Counted from the first letter of the stretch, positions 51,629 through 60,062 are shown. The stretch: DNA of 64,000 nucleotides from Elusimicrobiales bacterium (GCA_031082205.1 JAVHLJ010000003.1:64890-128889); one strand, 5' to 3'. The notes: generated from the sequence alone by a model not told the origin. Numbers and translations are program-made.

Positions 51629-52831
51629 TCAGAGCTTCAGCTTGGATATGAAAAATTCCTTCAGTCCCCGCCGGGACGCCAGCAGCGTTTCCCGCAGGGA
51701 CTCCGAGAGTTCCGGCTCCACCTTCGGGCGGGCGTCTGAGCCGGAAGCCCTGGCCCGGAACTTCTTCCCGGCGGCGTCCGCCTCTATCTCGAGTTCCGCT
51801 TCCGGGCCTGCCCCGGCGGCGAAGGCCGCGCGCAGGTTAGCGAAGTCGGCCTCGAGCCGGATCTCTTCCAAGTTCAGGCGGCCGCCTTTCAGCGAGGCCC
51901 GGGCGGAGAGCCGGTCGGCCCTGATATCGTCTATTTTCGGCGGCGCGGCGCCCAGGGCGGCGAAAAGCGACTTGAGCCCCTTGTCCACCGAGTCCCTGAA
52001 AGAGCTGCGGTAGCCCGGCGCGAAGAAACCGGAGGCTTTCACTTCCGCCGAATAGTTGCGCTCCGCGCCGCGGCCTATTTTAAACAGCTTCCACGCCGAC
52101 TCCAGCGAGCCGAGGCGCATATCGCCGAGTTCCAGCCCCGACATCCCGAGCGTACCGGCCGACGAATCCAGGCCCAGCGGCGTGAAGTTGAGGTCGGCCT
52201 TCGCCCGGTAGGCGCCGGTGAAGAGCCGGCCGCCGAAGGCCGAGCCGGCGCGTCCGGAAGCCCTGATGTTGAAATTGCCTCCGAAGGAGGAGTAATGCCT
52301 CACCTCGGCGTCGGTCTCCGTCATGTCCAGCGAGAGACCGGATGTCAGCAGGTCGGCCTGTATCCGCGCGCCGCGGAAAGTCAGCGCCCGCGCGTTCCAG
52401 GTCAGGTGCAGGCCTTTTACGGTGTCGGGCAGCAGCGCCAGCAGGTCCCTGAAATTCCACTCGCCTCCCTTTTCACGCGCTTTAAAGAAAGCCCCGTCGA
52501 ACTCCGCCGCCGAAAAAACGACGGAGCCGCGCAGGAGCGGGAGCAGCGGCATGGCCAGGCGCACCCTCTCTGCCGAGAAGAAGACGCCGTTCCTGAACGA
52601 AGGCCTTTCCGAGACCTCCACGCCGCGCAGGGTGACGCCGGACAGGGGGGAGAAAGAGAAGGACTTTATCCTGAGCTCGCGGCCTGCCTTCCGGGAGGCC
52701 GTCTCCGCCAGCGCGGCCGCCATGGCGCCGTCCAGGCCGCCGTATTTGCGTGCCAGGAAAGCGAAAGTTCCGCCGCCGGCCAGGACCAGCGCCGCCAGCG
52801 AAGCCGCGAGGATCTTTTTCTTCCTCTCCAC
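51629..52831 (-). CDS. AsmA-like envelope protein, short
   Basis: This 400-residue protein has an N-terminal transmembrane helix (about 7-26), then an AsmA-like N-terminal region: KAGRELRIKSFSFSPLSGVT with ERVRLAMPLLPLL. A beta-rich body follows with GTLGMSGLELGDMRLG. It probably sits in the inner membrane with a periplasmic body. A GTG start at 52831 is the only one before the basic-helix N-terminus; TATAAT ends 6 bp before it, so it may be leaderless. It is 17 bp after the PilZ gene and 10 bp before lpdA. Confidence 0.65.
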   Translation of the reverse strand: MERKKKILAASLAALVLAGGGTFAFLARKYGGLDGAMAAALAETASRKAGRELRIKSFSFSPLSGVTLRGVEVSERPSFRNGVFFSAERVRLAMPLLPLLRGSVVFSAAEFDGAFFKAREKGGEWNFRDLLALLPDTVKGLHLTWNARALTFRGARIQADLLTSGLSLDMTETDAEVRHYSSFGGNFNIRASGRAGSAFGGRLFTGAYRAKADLNFTPLGLDSSAGTLGMSGLELGDMRLGSLESAWKLFKIGRGAERNYSAEVKASGFFAPGYRSSFRDSVDKGLKSLFAALGAAPPKIDDIRADRLSARASLKGGRLNLEEIRLEADFANLRAAFAAGAGPEAELEIEADAAGKKFRARASGSDARPKVEPELSESLRETLLASRRGLKEFFISKLKL

Positions 52832-52837
52832 GGCCCA

Positions 52838-52843
52838 ATTATA
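52838..52843 (-). promoter_or_regulatory. -10 box adjacent to a GTG start (possibly leaderless)
   Basis: The minus strand reads TATAAT, then TGGGCC, then the GTG at 52831. The spacing of 6 bp would place the first transcribed base at or beside the start codon. No Shine-Dalgarno sequence is present in this short gap after the PilZ gene. Confidence 0.45.
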
Positions 52844-52848
52844 TTAAT

Positions 52849-53160
52849 TTAACGGGCGGCCAGGCGGGACAGGACCAGCGCGAGGTTCCTGCGCTGCATT
52901 TCGTCGGTGAAGGAGATCCCGTAGGTGAAGTATCCCTCGGCGTCGCGGCGGCGGGAGCGTACGCGGGACATTATGTCGGAGAACGATTCGTCACCCAGGT
53001 CGAACTCCAGCGCGGCGCCGGAACCCTCCTTGAGCTCGAAGCGGGTGACCAGCTCGCAGCCGGAAGGGTCCACGCGGGACAACCGGCCCCAGGCTGGCGG
53101 CGCGCCGTGCGGCAGCCTTATCCCGGCCGGGATATAGTCCTTCGAGTTAAAATCTGGCAT
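52849..53160 (-). CDS. PilZ-like domain protein
   Basis: The 103-residue protein has the strand pattern of a small PilZ domain: GRLSRVDPSGCELVTR, then GSGAALEFDLG and the late GYFTYGISFTD strand. The c-di-GMP-binding RxxxR motif expected near the N-terminus is not clear, so ligand binding is uncertain. Its start overlaps the 3' end of the propeller gene by 14 bp, so the two are translationally coupled. No GGDEF or EAL protein is in the window. Confidence 0.6.
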   Translation of the reverse strand: MPDFNSKDYIPAGIRLPHGAPPAWGRLSRVDPSGCELVTRFELKEGSGAALEFDLGDESFSDIMSRVRSRRRDAEGYFTYGISFTDEMQRRNLALVLSRLAAR

Positions 53161-54280
53161 TTTTCTTTATCAGCAGGCCCTTGCCGCCGCGCTCCCCGGT
53201 CAGCCAGACATGCGAGCCGTCGGTGCCCAGCGCCGTGGCCCGGAAAGTCCTGTCGGACAGTTCCGCGACGGGCATGGCCGCCGCGGATCTCTCCGGGTTG
53301 TCGAGGGGGAACTTGATTATTTCCCCGGACTTCGAGTCCGCGGCCCAGAGGAAATCCCGGTCGCAGGTGAAGGCGGCCAGCTCGCCGCGGTAGGGATATT
53401 CTCCCAGGACCCGCATGTCGTCGTTGTTCATGCGCTTCTGGAAGACGCCCTTTTTCCCGTCCGCCGTCCAGACATACAGGCCGTCGAAACATACGCCGGT
53501 CAGCGACGACATTCCGTGCTTCGCCGAGGCCGTCCTGGTCAGCCGCCGGTCGCGGGAGCGGCGCTCTATGACGCCGTCGGCCGTCGCCAGCCAGAGATTG
53601 TCGGCGGAATGGCCCAGCCCGACCGGCGTCAGGTCGGGGAAACTGGTCACGCCGTTTATCTTGTAGTCGGTCCCGGAGTGGCGGTAAAGCGACTGTGTGT
53701 ACCAGTCGGCCACCAGCACCTCCCCGTCGGCGAAGGCGACGCCGGCGGGGTGCGAGTAAGGAAGTTCCACCTCGTCCGGGGGGCGCGCCGCTTCGGCCTT
53801 GCGGTACTGGGATAGGCCGTAGCCCAGGGCGAAAATGAAGAGGCCGGCGGCCAGAGCGCCGGCGGCCAGCACCGCCTTGCGCGCGGCGTCGGGCGGCGGG
53901 GGGGCGACGGCCAGGGCCGTGCCGCTCAGTTTCAGGGCCTTTTTAAGGAGCGGGCGCAGTTCCTCGGGCGTCCAGGGGGCCTGGGCGCAGTCGAAGGCGC
54001 CCAGCTTCATCAGCGCCACGGCGCGGGCGGCGTCGCGGCGCTTGAGCATCACCACGACGGGCATGAAGGGGGCTATCCTCAATATCTCCCTTATCTTTAT
54101 CTCCGAGGGCGGGTCTTCGCCGTCCGCGATGAACACGGCGCGCGGGCGCACGCGCTCGAATATCGCCAGCGCGTCGTTGAGGTCCAGCGAGAAGATAGTC
54201 TCGGCCCCCAGATCGGCGAAGGCCCCCTGGAGTATGTTCTTGTCCTTTTCGGACGAGGAAATTATCTGTACCGTGGGCAT
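53147..54280 (-). CDS. Degenerate receiver - transmembrane - beta-propeller protein
   Basis: The 377-residue protein has three parts. Residues 1-118 are receiver-like, but the N-terminal acid pair is replaced (SSSEKDK), the presumed phosphoacceptor region reads FIADGED, and the conserved lysine is lost (AQAPWTPEEL). A transmembrane helix lies at about 135-157. Residues 170-377 form repeated WLATADG, VWTADGKKG, LWAADSKSG and VWLTGERGG blades, like an SMP-30/NHL-type propeller placed in the periplasm. I know no common family with this order. It lies between the barrel-LysM and PilZ genes, overlapping the latter. Confidence 0.75.
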   Translation of the reverse strand: MPTVQIISSSEKDKNILQGAFADLGAETIFSLDLNDALAIFERVRPRAVFIADGEDPPSEIKIREILRIAPFMPVVVMLKRRDAARAVALMKLGAFDCAQAPWTPEELRPLLKKALKLSGTALAVAPPPPDAARKAVLAAGALAAGLFIFALGYGLSQYRKAEAARPPDEVELPYSHPAGVAFADGEVLVADWYTQSLYRHSGTDYKINGVTSFPDLTPVGLGHSADNLWLATADGVIERRSRDRRLTRTASAKHGMSSLTGVCFDGLYVWTADGKKGVFQKRMNNDDMRVLGEYPYRGELAAFTCDRDFLWAADSKSGEIIKFPLDNPERSAAAMPVAELSDRTFRATALGTDGSHVWLTGERGGKGLLIKKNARF

Positions 54281-54283
54281 AAT

Positions 54284-55615
54284 TTATTTGGCGGGGGGAG
54301 GCGGTATCTCCAGTACCGAGCCTTCGCGCGGCAGGCCGCGGAAGATCAGCTTCTCGTTGGCCTGGTAGATGCGCTCCCAGAGGTTGGGATTGCCGTAGTA
54401 TTTGGACGAGATCGATCGCAGCGTCTCGCCGGGCTGCACGGTGTGGCGCCTGGGCCATTTCTCCGGCGGCTTCGCCCTGGGCGCGGGCGGCGGCGGGGGA
54501 GGGGGATTGTCCAGGCGGAACTGCGCGTCGAGGACGGAAACCTCGGTCTCTTTCAGCCTGTCCTCGAGGTCGCGCAGGCGCGACTGGCTCTGCGCCAGCT
54601 CCGACTCCATTACTCCCTTGTTTACGCGCAGCGTCATGACCGAGTTCTCAAGGGCCAGGCGCTGCTGGCGCAGGCCGTCTATCTGTTCCCGCAGCTCCCG
54701 CGCGCGGCCGGCGGCGTCCCCCACGAAGCGTTCGCTGAACGTGGGCGCGCCGAAGCGGTGGACCACGCTGACCTCGTACACCCCGCCCTGCACGTGGAAT
54801 CCCTTCCATGGCAGCGAGGCCGTTATGTCTATGACCCACGGCAGCAGGTTTATCCCGAGTCCCGCGGCCAGGTAGTCGACGCCGCCCAGCTTGACGCCCC
54901 GCCCGGCCCTGAGGCGCAGCAGGTCGTTGAAGAGCGGGCGCTCCAGGCCGGGAAAGAATTCGGCGTGGCCGCCGCGGACGCGAAGGTCCGCCGCGAAGAG
55001 GGTCCCCTTGAGCCTTATGGAATTGGCCAGCGTGACGGCGGCCAGGGACTTGCCCAGGCCGAGGTTGACGTCGGAAAGGACAAGGCCGGTGCGCAGTCCG
55101 TTATTGGCCGAGAGAAGAACGCCCGCGTCGCCGCCCAGGCCGAAATGGCTCCTGCCGCTGTTGCCGCCGTCGGGGCTGCCCGCGGGATAGCGCAGGCTCG
55201 TTATCCGGAAATTGTAGCCCCACCAGACCGGCTGCTGGAAATATTTCAGCGTGAAGCGCTGGCCCTGGCCGAAAAGAAAAGTGTCCTTGTCGCCCTGCCC
55301 GCCCTGGCGCAGCGCGTGGTAGCCGAAGCCCGCGGCCTTCTCCTCTATATCGGGGTTGGGGCGTACATAGACCAGGTTCGCCTCTCCCACGGGACGCGCG
55401 GGGTCGAGCCGCCTGGCGAACCCTCCTCCCGCCTCCAGGTAGGACATCCCCGACAGGCCGGCCGGGTTGTAGAATATCCCATAGGCGTCGTCGGCCACCG
55501 AGCTGAAGGCCGTGCCCATTCCATTGGCCCTGCCCCCGGGGTTGAGGGCGGTGAAGTCCGCCGCTTGGGACGCCGGGCAGAGCAGCAGTGTCAGCAGTAG
55601 AGCGATATTCTTCAT
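54284..55615 (-). CDS. PorV/UPF0164-like barrel with coiled coil and LysM domain
   Basis: This 443-residue protein has a signal peptide (about 1-18, ending SQAAD). A PorV/UPF0164-like barrel region (about 20-305) carries the family start NPGGRANGMGTAFSSVADDAYGIFYNPAGL, given here only by its ends NPGGRANGMG and YNPAGLSG. A heptad-rich coiled coil follows at about 310-365, then a run of prolines and a C-terminal LysM domain (about 390-438) with VQPGETLRSISSKYYG and IYQANEK. It could anchor the outer membrane to peptidoglycan. The upstream gap is shared with the divergent amidase gene. Confidence 0.8.
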   Translation of the reverse strand: MKNIALLLTLLLCPASQAADFTALNPGGRANGMGTAFSSVADDAYGIFYNPAGLSGMSYLEAGGGFARRLDPARPVGEANLVYVRPNPDIEEKAAGFGYHALRQGGQGDKDTFLFGQGQRFTLKYFQQPVWWGYNFRITSLRYPAGSPDGGNSGRSHFGLGGDAGVLLSANNGLRTGLVLSDVNLGLGKSLAAVTLANSIRLKGTLFAADLRVRGGHAEFFPGLERPLFNDLLRLRAGRGVKLGGVDYLAAGLGINLLPWVIDITASLPWKGFHVQGGVYEVSVVHRFGAPTFSERFVGDAAGRARELREQIDGLRQQRLALENSVMTLRVNKGVMESELAQSQSRLRDLEDRLKETEVSVLDAQFRLDNPPPPPPPAPRAKPPEKWPRRHTVQPGETLRSISSKYYGNPNLWERIYQANEKLIFRGLPREGSVLEIPPPPAK

Positions 55616-55678
55616 ACGGACGATATATATTATAATAAGCGAAACCTGTTAACTTTGTGTTGCCTAAACTTTAACAAA
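55616..55678. promoter_or_regulatory. Divergent AT-rich promoter region, barrel-LysM / amidase
   Basis: This 63-bp gap is AT-rich against a GC-rich background and contains TATTATAATA, which can serve as a -10 box in both directions. A TTGTGT hexamer lies further right toward the amidase gene. No clear -35 and no operator palindrome are visible. Confidence 0.4.
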
Positions 55679-57526
55679 ATGAACCACTCCACGATACTGA
55701 GCCTCCTACTGCTGGCGCCGGCGCTGGCCGCCCCCCTGCGGGCGGGAGAGATAAAGGTCTCCTATCCGCGCGAGAACCAGCAGCTGCCGCTGGTCTCCAG
55801 GACCTTCATTTTCGGCACCGTCAGCCCGGCCACGGCGCCTTTCTTCATAAACGGAGAGCGCGTCAGGCCCCATACCAACGGCGGCTTCATAGCCTACCTG
55901 CCGGTAAAGCCGGGCGAGTTTTCCTTCAACTGCGAACTGCGCGAGGGCGCCACCGACTACGCCACCACCTTCCTGGCCCGCAAGGTGAGGATAGGGCCGG
56001 CCGCGCAGAACGGCGCGGAGAAGCCGCGCCCGGCCCTCGAGCTGGTATCTCCTTCTTCGGACCTGGAACTCTCGCCGGGCGACTATCTCAACGTGCACGC
56101 GGCGGGCGAGGCCGGCAGGGAAGTGACCTTTTCCCTGGGGAGCGTGGCCGAGGACGAGAACATGGTCGAGATCCCCGCCGGTTCGGGCCGATATTACGGC
56201 AGCTACCGGGTCCGCGAGGGCGACCGTGGCCGCGGTCTGAAACTGACGGCCAGGTTCGGCGGCATGCTCCGCCACAGCGGGAAGTCCTCCCGCGACGTGA
56301 AGGTGGACATACTCGACAAGTTCACGCTCGTGGAGATCTCCACGGACTCGGTCAACCTCCGCAGCGCCGAGGACGGGGGCTATGTCCTGTTCCTGTCCAG
56401 CGGCGTGAAACTGGCTTCCGACGGCCGGTCCGGCGGCATGCGCCGCGTCTGGCTGACGCCCTCGGAACACGCCTGGGTGGAAGAGAGCAAGGTCTCCGCG
56501 GTCGGCCGCGGGGCCGCGCCCCGGACGAAGACGGGCGCCATAAGGCTCAAGGCCCAGGGCGCCGGGTCCTCGGCCCTGGTGACGGTCTACGAGAAGGTCC
56601 CGTATTCCGTGGAGCACGACGGCGACGTTCTCCGCCTCAAGCTCTACTATACGCGCCTGCACACCAACTGGGTGGTCTACGATTCGTCCGACACTCTCGT
56701 CGACAGGGTGGAGATGAGGCAGGGAGCGGGCTACGCCGAGATAAATTTCAGGCTGGCGCGCGCCCTCTGGGGCTACAATGTCTCCTACGGCCCGCGCGGG
56801 CTGCAGGTGGACCTGAAAGGCCCGCCGGCCTTCGCGCTGAAATGGCCCAAGCCGCTGGCGGGGCTGAAGGTGGTCCTGGACCCCGGCCATTCCCGGTTCT
56901 ACAGGTGCCGCGACAACGGCCGCGTCCCGATGAAGGACGTTCCCTACGAAGCCATGCCCGAGGGATGCTGGCTCGACGGGGCGGTCGGCCCCATGGCCAC
57001 TTTCGAGGTGGACGTCAACCTGGCCCTGGCCGGCAGGCTCAAGTCACGCCTGGAATCCCTGGGCGCTTCAGTCTACATGACAAGGACAGGCGAGGAGAAC
57101 GTCGATCTGACCGACAGGCCCCGGCTGGCCGTGGAGAACGCCGGCGACCTGTTCATAAGCCTGCACAATAACGCCATCGCCGACGGCGAGGACCCGTTCG
57201 GCTCGCCGCGCGGCTTCTCGGTCTATCATTACCACCCGCACAGCTTCGCGCTGGCCCGCGCGGTCCACCGTTCCTTCCTCGGCTCTATAAAACTGCCCGA
57301 CGAGGGCCTGCGCTTCGGCGACTATCACGTGGTGCGCATGACCCAGATGCCGTCGATACTTATAGAGCACGCGCACATGATAATCCCCGAGCAGGAGGAA
57401 CTGCTTAATTCGCCCGCTTTTCAGGAGAAGCTGGCCGAAACGGTCGCCGCCGGCCTGCTGGATTTCGCCGGCGCGCCGCCGCAGCCGGTGGCCAGGGCCG
57501 AAGGGAAAAAGAGGAGCAAGCGATGA
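55679..57526 (+). CDS. N-acetylmuramoyl-L-alanine amidase (Amidase_3)
   Basis: This 615-residue protein has a signal peptide (about 1-22), a long N-terminal region with SH3-like and AMIN-like strands (25-395) and a C-terminal Amidase_3 domain. Zinc ligands and the catalytic residue are H404 in LDPGHS, E443 in FEVDVNLA, H496 in SLHNNA and E563 in LIEHAHM. It should cleave the peptide stem from the glycan in the periplasm. ATG 55679 is preferred to a start at 55655 because the signal peptide begins there. It overlaps the GAF-PAS gene by 4 bp. Confidence 0.9.
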   Translation: MNHSTILSLLLLAPALAAPLRAGEIKVSYPRENQQLPLVSRTFIFGTVSPATAPFFINGERVRPHTNGGFIAYLPVKPGEFSFNCELREGATDYATTFLARKVRIGPAAQNGAEKPRPALELVSPSSDLELSPGDYLNVHAAGEAGREVTFSLGSVAEDENMVEIPAGSGRYYGSYRVREGDRGRGLKLTARFGGMLRHSGKSSRDVKVDILDKFTLVEISTDSVNLRSAEDGGYVLFLSSGVKLASDGRSGGMRRVWLTPSEHAWVEESKVSAVGRGAAPRTKTGAIRLKAQGAGSSALVTVYEKVPYSVEHDGDVLRLKLYYTRLHTNWVVYDSSDTLVDRVEMRQGAGYAEINFRLARALWGYNVSYGPRGLQVDLKGPPAFALKWPKPLAGLKVVLDPGHSRFYRCRDNGRVPMKDVPYEAMPEGCWLDGAVGPMATFEVDVNLALAGRLKSRLESLGASVYMTRTGEENVDLTDRPRLAVENAGDLFISLHNNAIADGEDPFGSPRGFSVYHYHPHSFALARAVHRSFLGSIKLPDEGLRFGDYHVVRMTQMPSILIEHAHMIIPEQEELLNSPAFQEKLAETVAAGLLDFAGAPPQPVARAEGKKRSKR

Positions 57527-58374
57527 GCGAGAGACTGATACACCTTTCGGCCCTGCTCAGGGACCTGGACGCCCCGTTCGCCTCCGAGGAGGAGGCATGG
57601 GATAATTTCGTCCGCAAGAGCGCCTCGTACATGGGCTGCCACTCGGTCAGTTATTTCGAGGCCGACCCCGAAAAGAAGACCCTGACCTTCAAAAAAGCCA
57701 TAGGGCCCGTGGGGGCCGACCTGGTGGGGCTGAGTTTCGGCTACCAGGGGATAGTCGGCTTCTGCGCGGAGAGCGGCGAGACCCTGATCGTCAACGACGC
57801 CCTCAACGACCCCCGCTTCACGAAGAAGGTGGACAAAGGCAGCGGCTTCGTGACCAAGGCCGCCCTGGCGCTCCCCTGTTTCTTCGGCGGAAAGCTCGGC
57901 GGCGTGCTGGAATACATAAACCCCATGCAGGGGACTTTCTCTCCGGAGGACGCCGCCTTCGCCGAAGCCGCGCTGCGCCATTTCTGCCAGCGCCTTTACG
58001 TCGCCAGGCTCGAGGCCACTGTCTCGCAGCTCAACGCCCGGGGCGAGAGCACCATAAACAACCTTTCCGGCGGTTTCATCGGCGTCGACCAGGAAGCGAA
58101 GATCATCTTCTTCAATCCCAAGGCGCGCGACATCCTGGGCACGTCCGAGGAGTTCGTCGGCCGGAAGATAATAGAGCTCTTCAACCTCTGTCCGGACCTG
58201 GTCAACGCGCTGGGCGACGTGCTCAAGACCGGAAGGACGGTGAGGCGCCAGGAATTCAAGTGCCAGGTCAACGGCTCCGGCCGGGTCATCGGCTACAGTT
58301 CCATCAACATGAAGGGTCCCGACGGCGGCATAGTGGGGGCCGGCGTCATCTTCCAGGATATAACCGACCTCTGA
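57523..58374 (+). CDS. GAF-PAS sensory protein without output domain
   Basis: The 283-residue soluble protein has a GAF domain (about 22-160, with GYQGIVGFCAESGE and LPCFFGGKLGGVLEYIN) and a PAS domain (about 172-283, with GVDQEAKIIFFNPKARDILG and GVIFQDITDL). The sequence stops at the position where a histidine kinase or cyclase usually begins, and no frameshift or broken output domain follows. It overlaps the amidase gene by 4 bp. It may signal by contact with another protein; the partner and ligand are unknown. Confidence 0.85.
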   Translation: MSERLIHLSALLRDLDAPFASEEEAWDNFVRKSASYMGCHSVSYFEADPEKKTLTFKKAIGPVGADLVGLSFGYQGIVGFCAESGETLIVNDALNDPRFTKKVDKGSGFVTKAALALPCFFGGKLGGVLEYINPMQGTFSPEDAAFAEAALRHFCQRLYVARLEATVSQLNARGESTINNLSGGFIGVDQEAKIIFFNPKARDILGTSEEFVGRKIIELFNLCPDLVNALGDVLKTGRTVRRQEFKCQVNGSGRVIGYSSINMKGPDGGIVGAGVIFQDITDL

Positions 58375-58388
58375 GCCGTGCCGCCCCC

Positions 58389-58418
58389 GGGGGGGCGACA
58401 CCACGCTGTCGGCCCCCC
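58389..58418 (+). other. GC-rich stem-loop between GAF-PAS and helicase genes
   Basis: A 12-bp arm GGGGGGGCGACA pairs with TGTCGGCCCCCC, with one mismatch and a 6-base loop. There is no T-run. It lies just upstream of the TACCAT box of the helicase gene and could partly stop read-through from the GAF-PAS gene. Confidence 0.45.
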
Positions 58419-58422
58419 GTTC

Positions 58423-58428
58423 TACCAT
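58423..58428 (+). promoter_or_regulatory. -10-like box close to the helicase start (possibly leaderless)
   Basis: TACCAT is followed by ATCGCG and the ATG at 58435, a 6-bp gap with no Shine-Dalgarno sequence. It is a weak match to the -10 consensus, but the spacing repeats that seen before the genes at 31317, 35657 and 52831. Confidence 0.3.
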
Positions 58429-58434
58429 ATCGCG

Positions 58435-60015
58435 ATGCCCGGACACATAGAAATGAACCCTGAGTTCAGGCGCGCCCTGGACCTGCTGGAAGGCCCGTCC
58501 CGCTGCGTGTTCATAACGGGCCGGGCCGGCACCGGCAAATCCACGCTGCTGCGCCTCTTCAAGGAAAGCTCCCGCCGCGCCCAGGCCGTGCTGGCCCCCA
58601 CCGGCGTGGCAGCCCTCAATGTCGGCGGCCAGACCATACACTCCTTCTTCGGTTTCAAGCCGGGCGTCACGCCGGACAAGGCGGCCCGGCTGGCCCGCGC
58701 CGCAGCGAAACGGGGCAAGGGAGCCCTCTACCGCGCGCTGGAGATACTCGTGATCGACGAGGTCTCGATGGTCCGCCCCGACCTGCTCGACTGCGCCGAC
58801 ATTTTCCTGCGCTCCGTGCGGGAGGACCATCACAGCCCCTTCGGCGGCGTCAAGGCCGTGCTGATAGGCGACCTGCACCAGCTGCCGCCGGTGCTCAAGA
58901 GCACCGAGCGGGAAGCCTTCTCCCGGGCCTACGCCGGGAACTATTTCTTCGACTCCCGCGTCCTTCGCGGGCTGGCCCTGGACGTGGTCGAGCTGAAGAA
59001 GGTCTACCGGCAGAGCGACGGCGGTTTCATCGGCCTGCTCAACGCCGTTCGCGACGCCGAGGCCACCCCGGCGCAGCTGGCGGCCCTCAACGGCCGCCAC
59101 CTGCCCCGCTTCGAGCCGCCGCAGGGCGAGCTCTGGGTGCAGCTGACCACCACCAACCAGCGGGCCGCGGACCTCAACGCCGAGCGCCTCTCCGGCCTGC
59201 GCTCCCCGTCCGGTTTCTACGAAGGTTTCCTGGACGGCGAGTTCGACGAATCTTCCCTGCCCACCGCCGAGAGCCTGGAACTCAAGGCCGGCGCGCAGGT
59301 CATGATGCTCAACAACGACCCCGGCGGACGCTGGGTCAACGGCACCATGGGCGTGGTGACTGCGCTGGAGCCCGGCGCGGCCAGGGTGCGCCTGGAGACG
59401 GGTCCCGTGGTGGCCGTGGGTCCGCATACCTGGGAACTGCTGCGCTACGCCTACGACGAGCGCTCCGGCCGTCTGAAGACCGAGACCGCCGGCACATTCA
59501 TGCAGCTGCCGCTGAGGCTGGCCTGGGCCGTCACCATACACAAGAGCCAGGGCAAGACCTTCGACAGGATGGTGCTGGACCTGGAGGGGGGGATCTTCGC
59601 CAGCGGCCAGCTCTACGTCGCGCTGAGCCGCTGCCGCACGCTGGAGGGCATAGTCCTGCGCCATCCCGTGCGCCCCTGGCACGCCCGCACCGACGCCCGC
59701 GTGGCCGAGTTCATGAGGAAGATATGCTCCCCCGCCTGTCCCCCGCGGCCGGCCGCGCCCGCGGTATCCGCCGCCGCGCCTCGCCACTCCCCGGTATCCG
59801 AAGGCCTGCGCCGCGCCATAAAGGAGGGCCGCAGCGTCGAGATAGTCTACCGGAGCGCTGATTCGGAGACCACGCGGCGGGTGGTAAAGCCCGTATTCAT
59901 CGGGCGCTTCGGCCGGGCCGGCGACACTTACGAGGGCTTCAAGGCCGTCTGCTCCCTGCGGCGGCAGGAGCGCCTTTTCCGCGTTGACCGCGTTCTGGAA
60001 CTCAACGAGGTCTGA
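58435..60015 (+). CDS. Pif1/RecD-like helicase with C-terminal WYL-like domain
   Basis: This 526-residue superfamily 1 helicase has Walker A GRAGTGKST (about 29-37), APTGVAALNVGG, Walker B LVIDEVSMV, GDLHQLPPV and the late motifs VTIHKSQGKTFD and LYVALSRC. It should unwind DNA 5' to 3'. After a Pro/Ala linker, residues about 455-526 resemble a WYL domain: IKEGRSVEIVYRSADSE, then FRVDRVLELN. WYL domains bind nucleic acid or nucleotides and often regulate. The start at 58435 is chosen over GTG 58378, whose extension runs through a stem-loop and has no homologue-like sequence; 58453 is also possible. Confidence 0.88.
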   Translation: MPGHIEMNPEFRRALDLLEGPSRCVFITGRAGTGKSTLLRLFKESSRRAQAVLAPTGVAALNVGGQTIHSFFGFKPGVTPDKAARLARAAAKRGKGALYRALEILVIDEVSMVRPDLLDCADIFLRSVREDHHSPFGGVKAVLIGDLHQLPPVLKSTEREAFSRAYAGNYFFDSRVLRGLALDVVELKKVYRQSDGGFIGLLNAVRDAEATPAQLAALNGRHLPRFEPPQGELWVQLTTTNQRAADLNAERLSGLRSPSGFYEGFLDGEFDESSLPTAESLELKAGAQVMMLNNDPGGRWVNGTMGVVTALEPGAARVRLETGPVVAVGPHTWELLRYAYDERSGRLKTETAGTFMQLPLRLAWAVTIHKSQGKTFDRMVLDLEGGIFASGQLYVALSRCRTLEGIVLRHPVRPWHARTDARVAEFMRKICSPACPPRPAAPAVSAAAPRHSPVSEGLRRAIKEGRSVEIVYRSADSETTRRVVKPVFIGRFGRAGDTYEGFKAVCSLRRQERLFRVDRVLELNEV

Positions 60016-60018
60016 GCC

Positions 60019-60044
60019 TGTAATACCCTTTTCGGGGTATTACA
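60019..60044. repeat. Perfect 10-bp palindrome after the helicase gene
   Basis: TGTAATACCC and GGGTATTACA enclose the loop TTTTCG, starting 3 bp after the helicase stop. AT content and lack of a T-run make a terminator doubtful. It may be an operator or a small stabilising hairpin. Confidence 0.5.
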
Positions 60045-60062
60045 TGTCCGTACCGCTAATGT

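Noticed and set aside
57523-58374. GAF-PAS gene as a truncated histidine kinase
   Set aside because: No remnant of a kinase domain follows in any frame; the next 60 bp are a stem-loop and the helicase leader, so it looks complete as it is.
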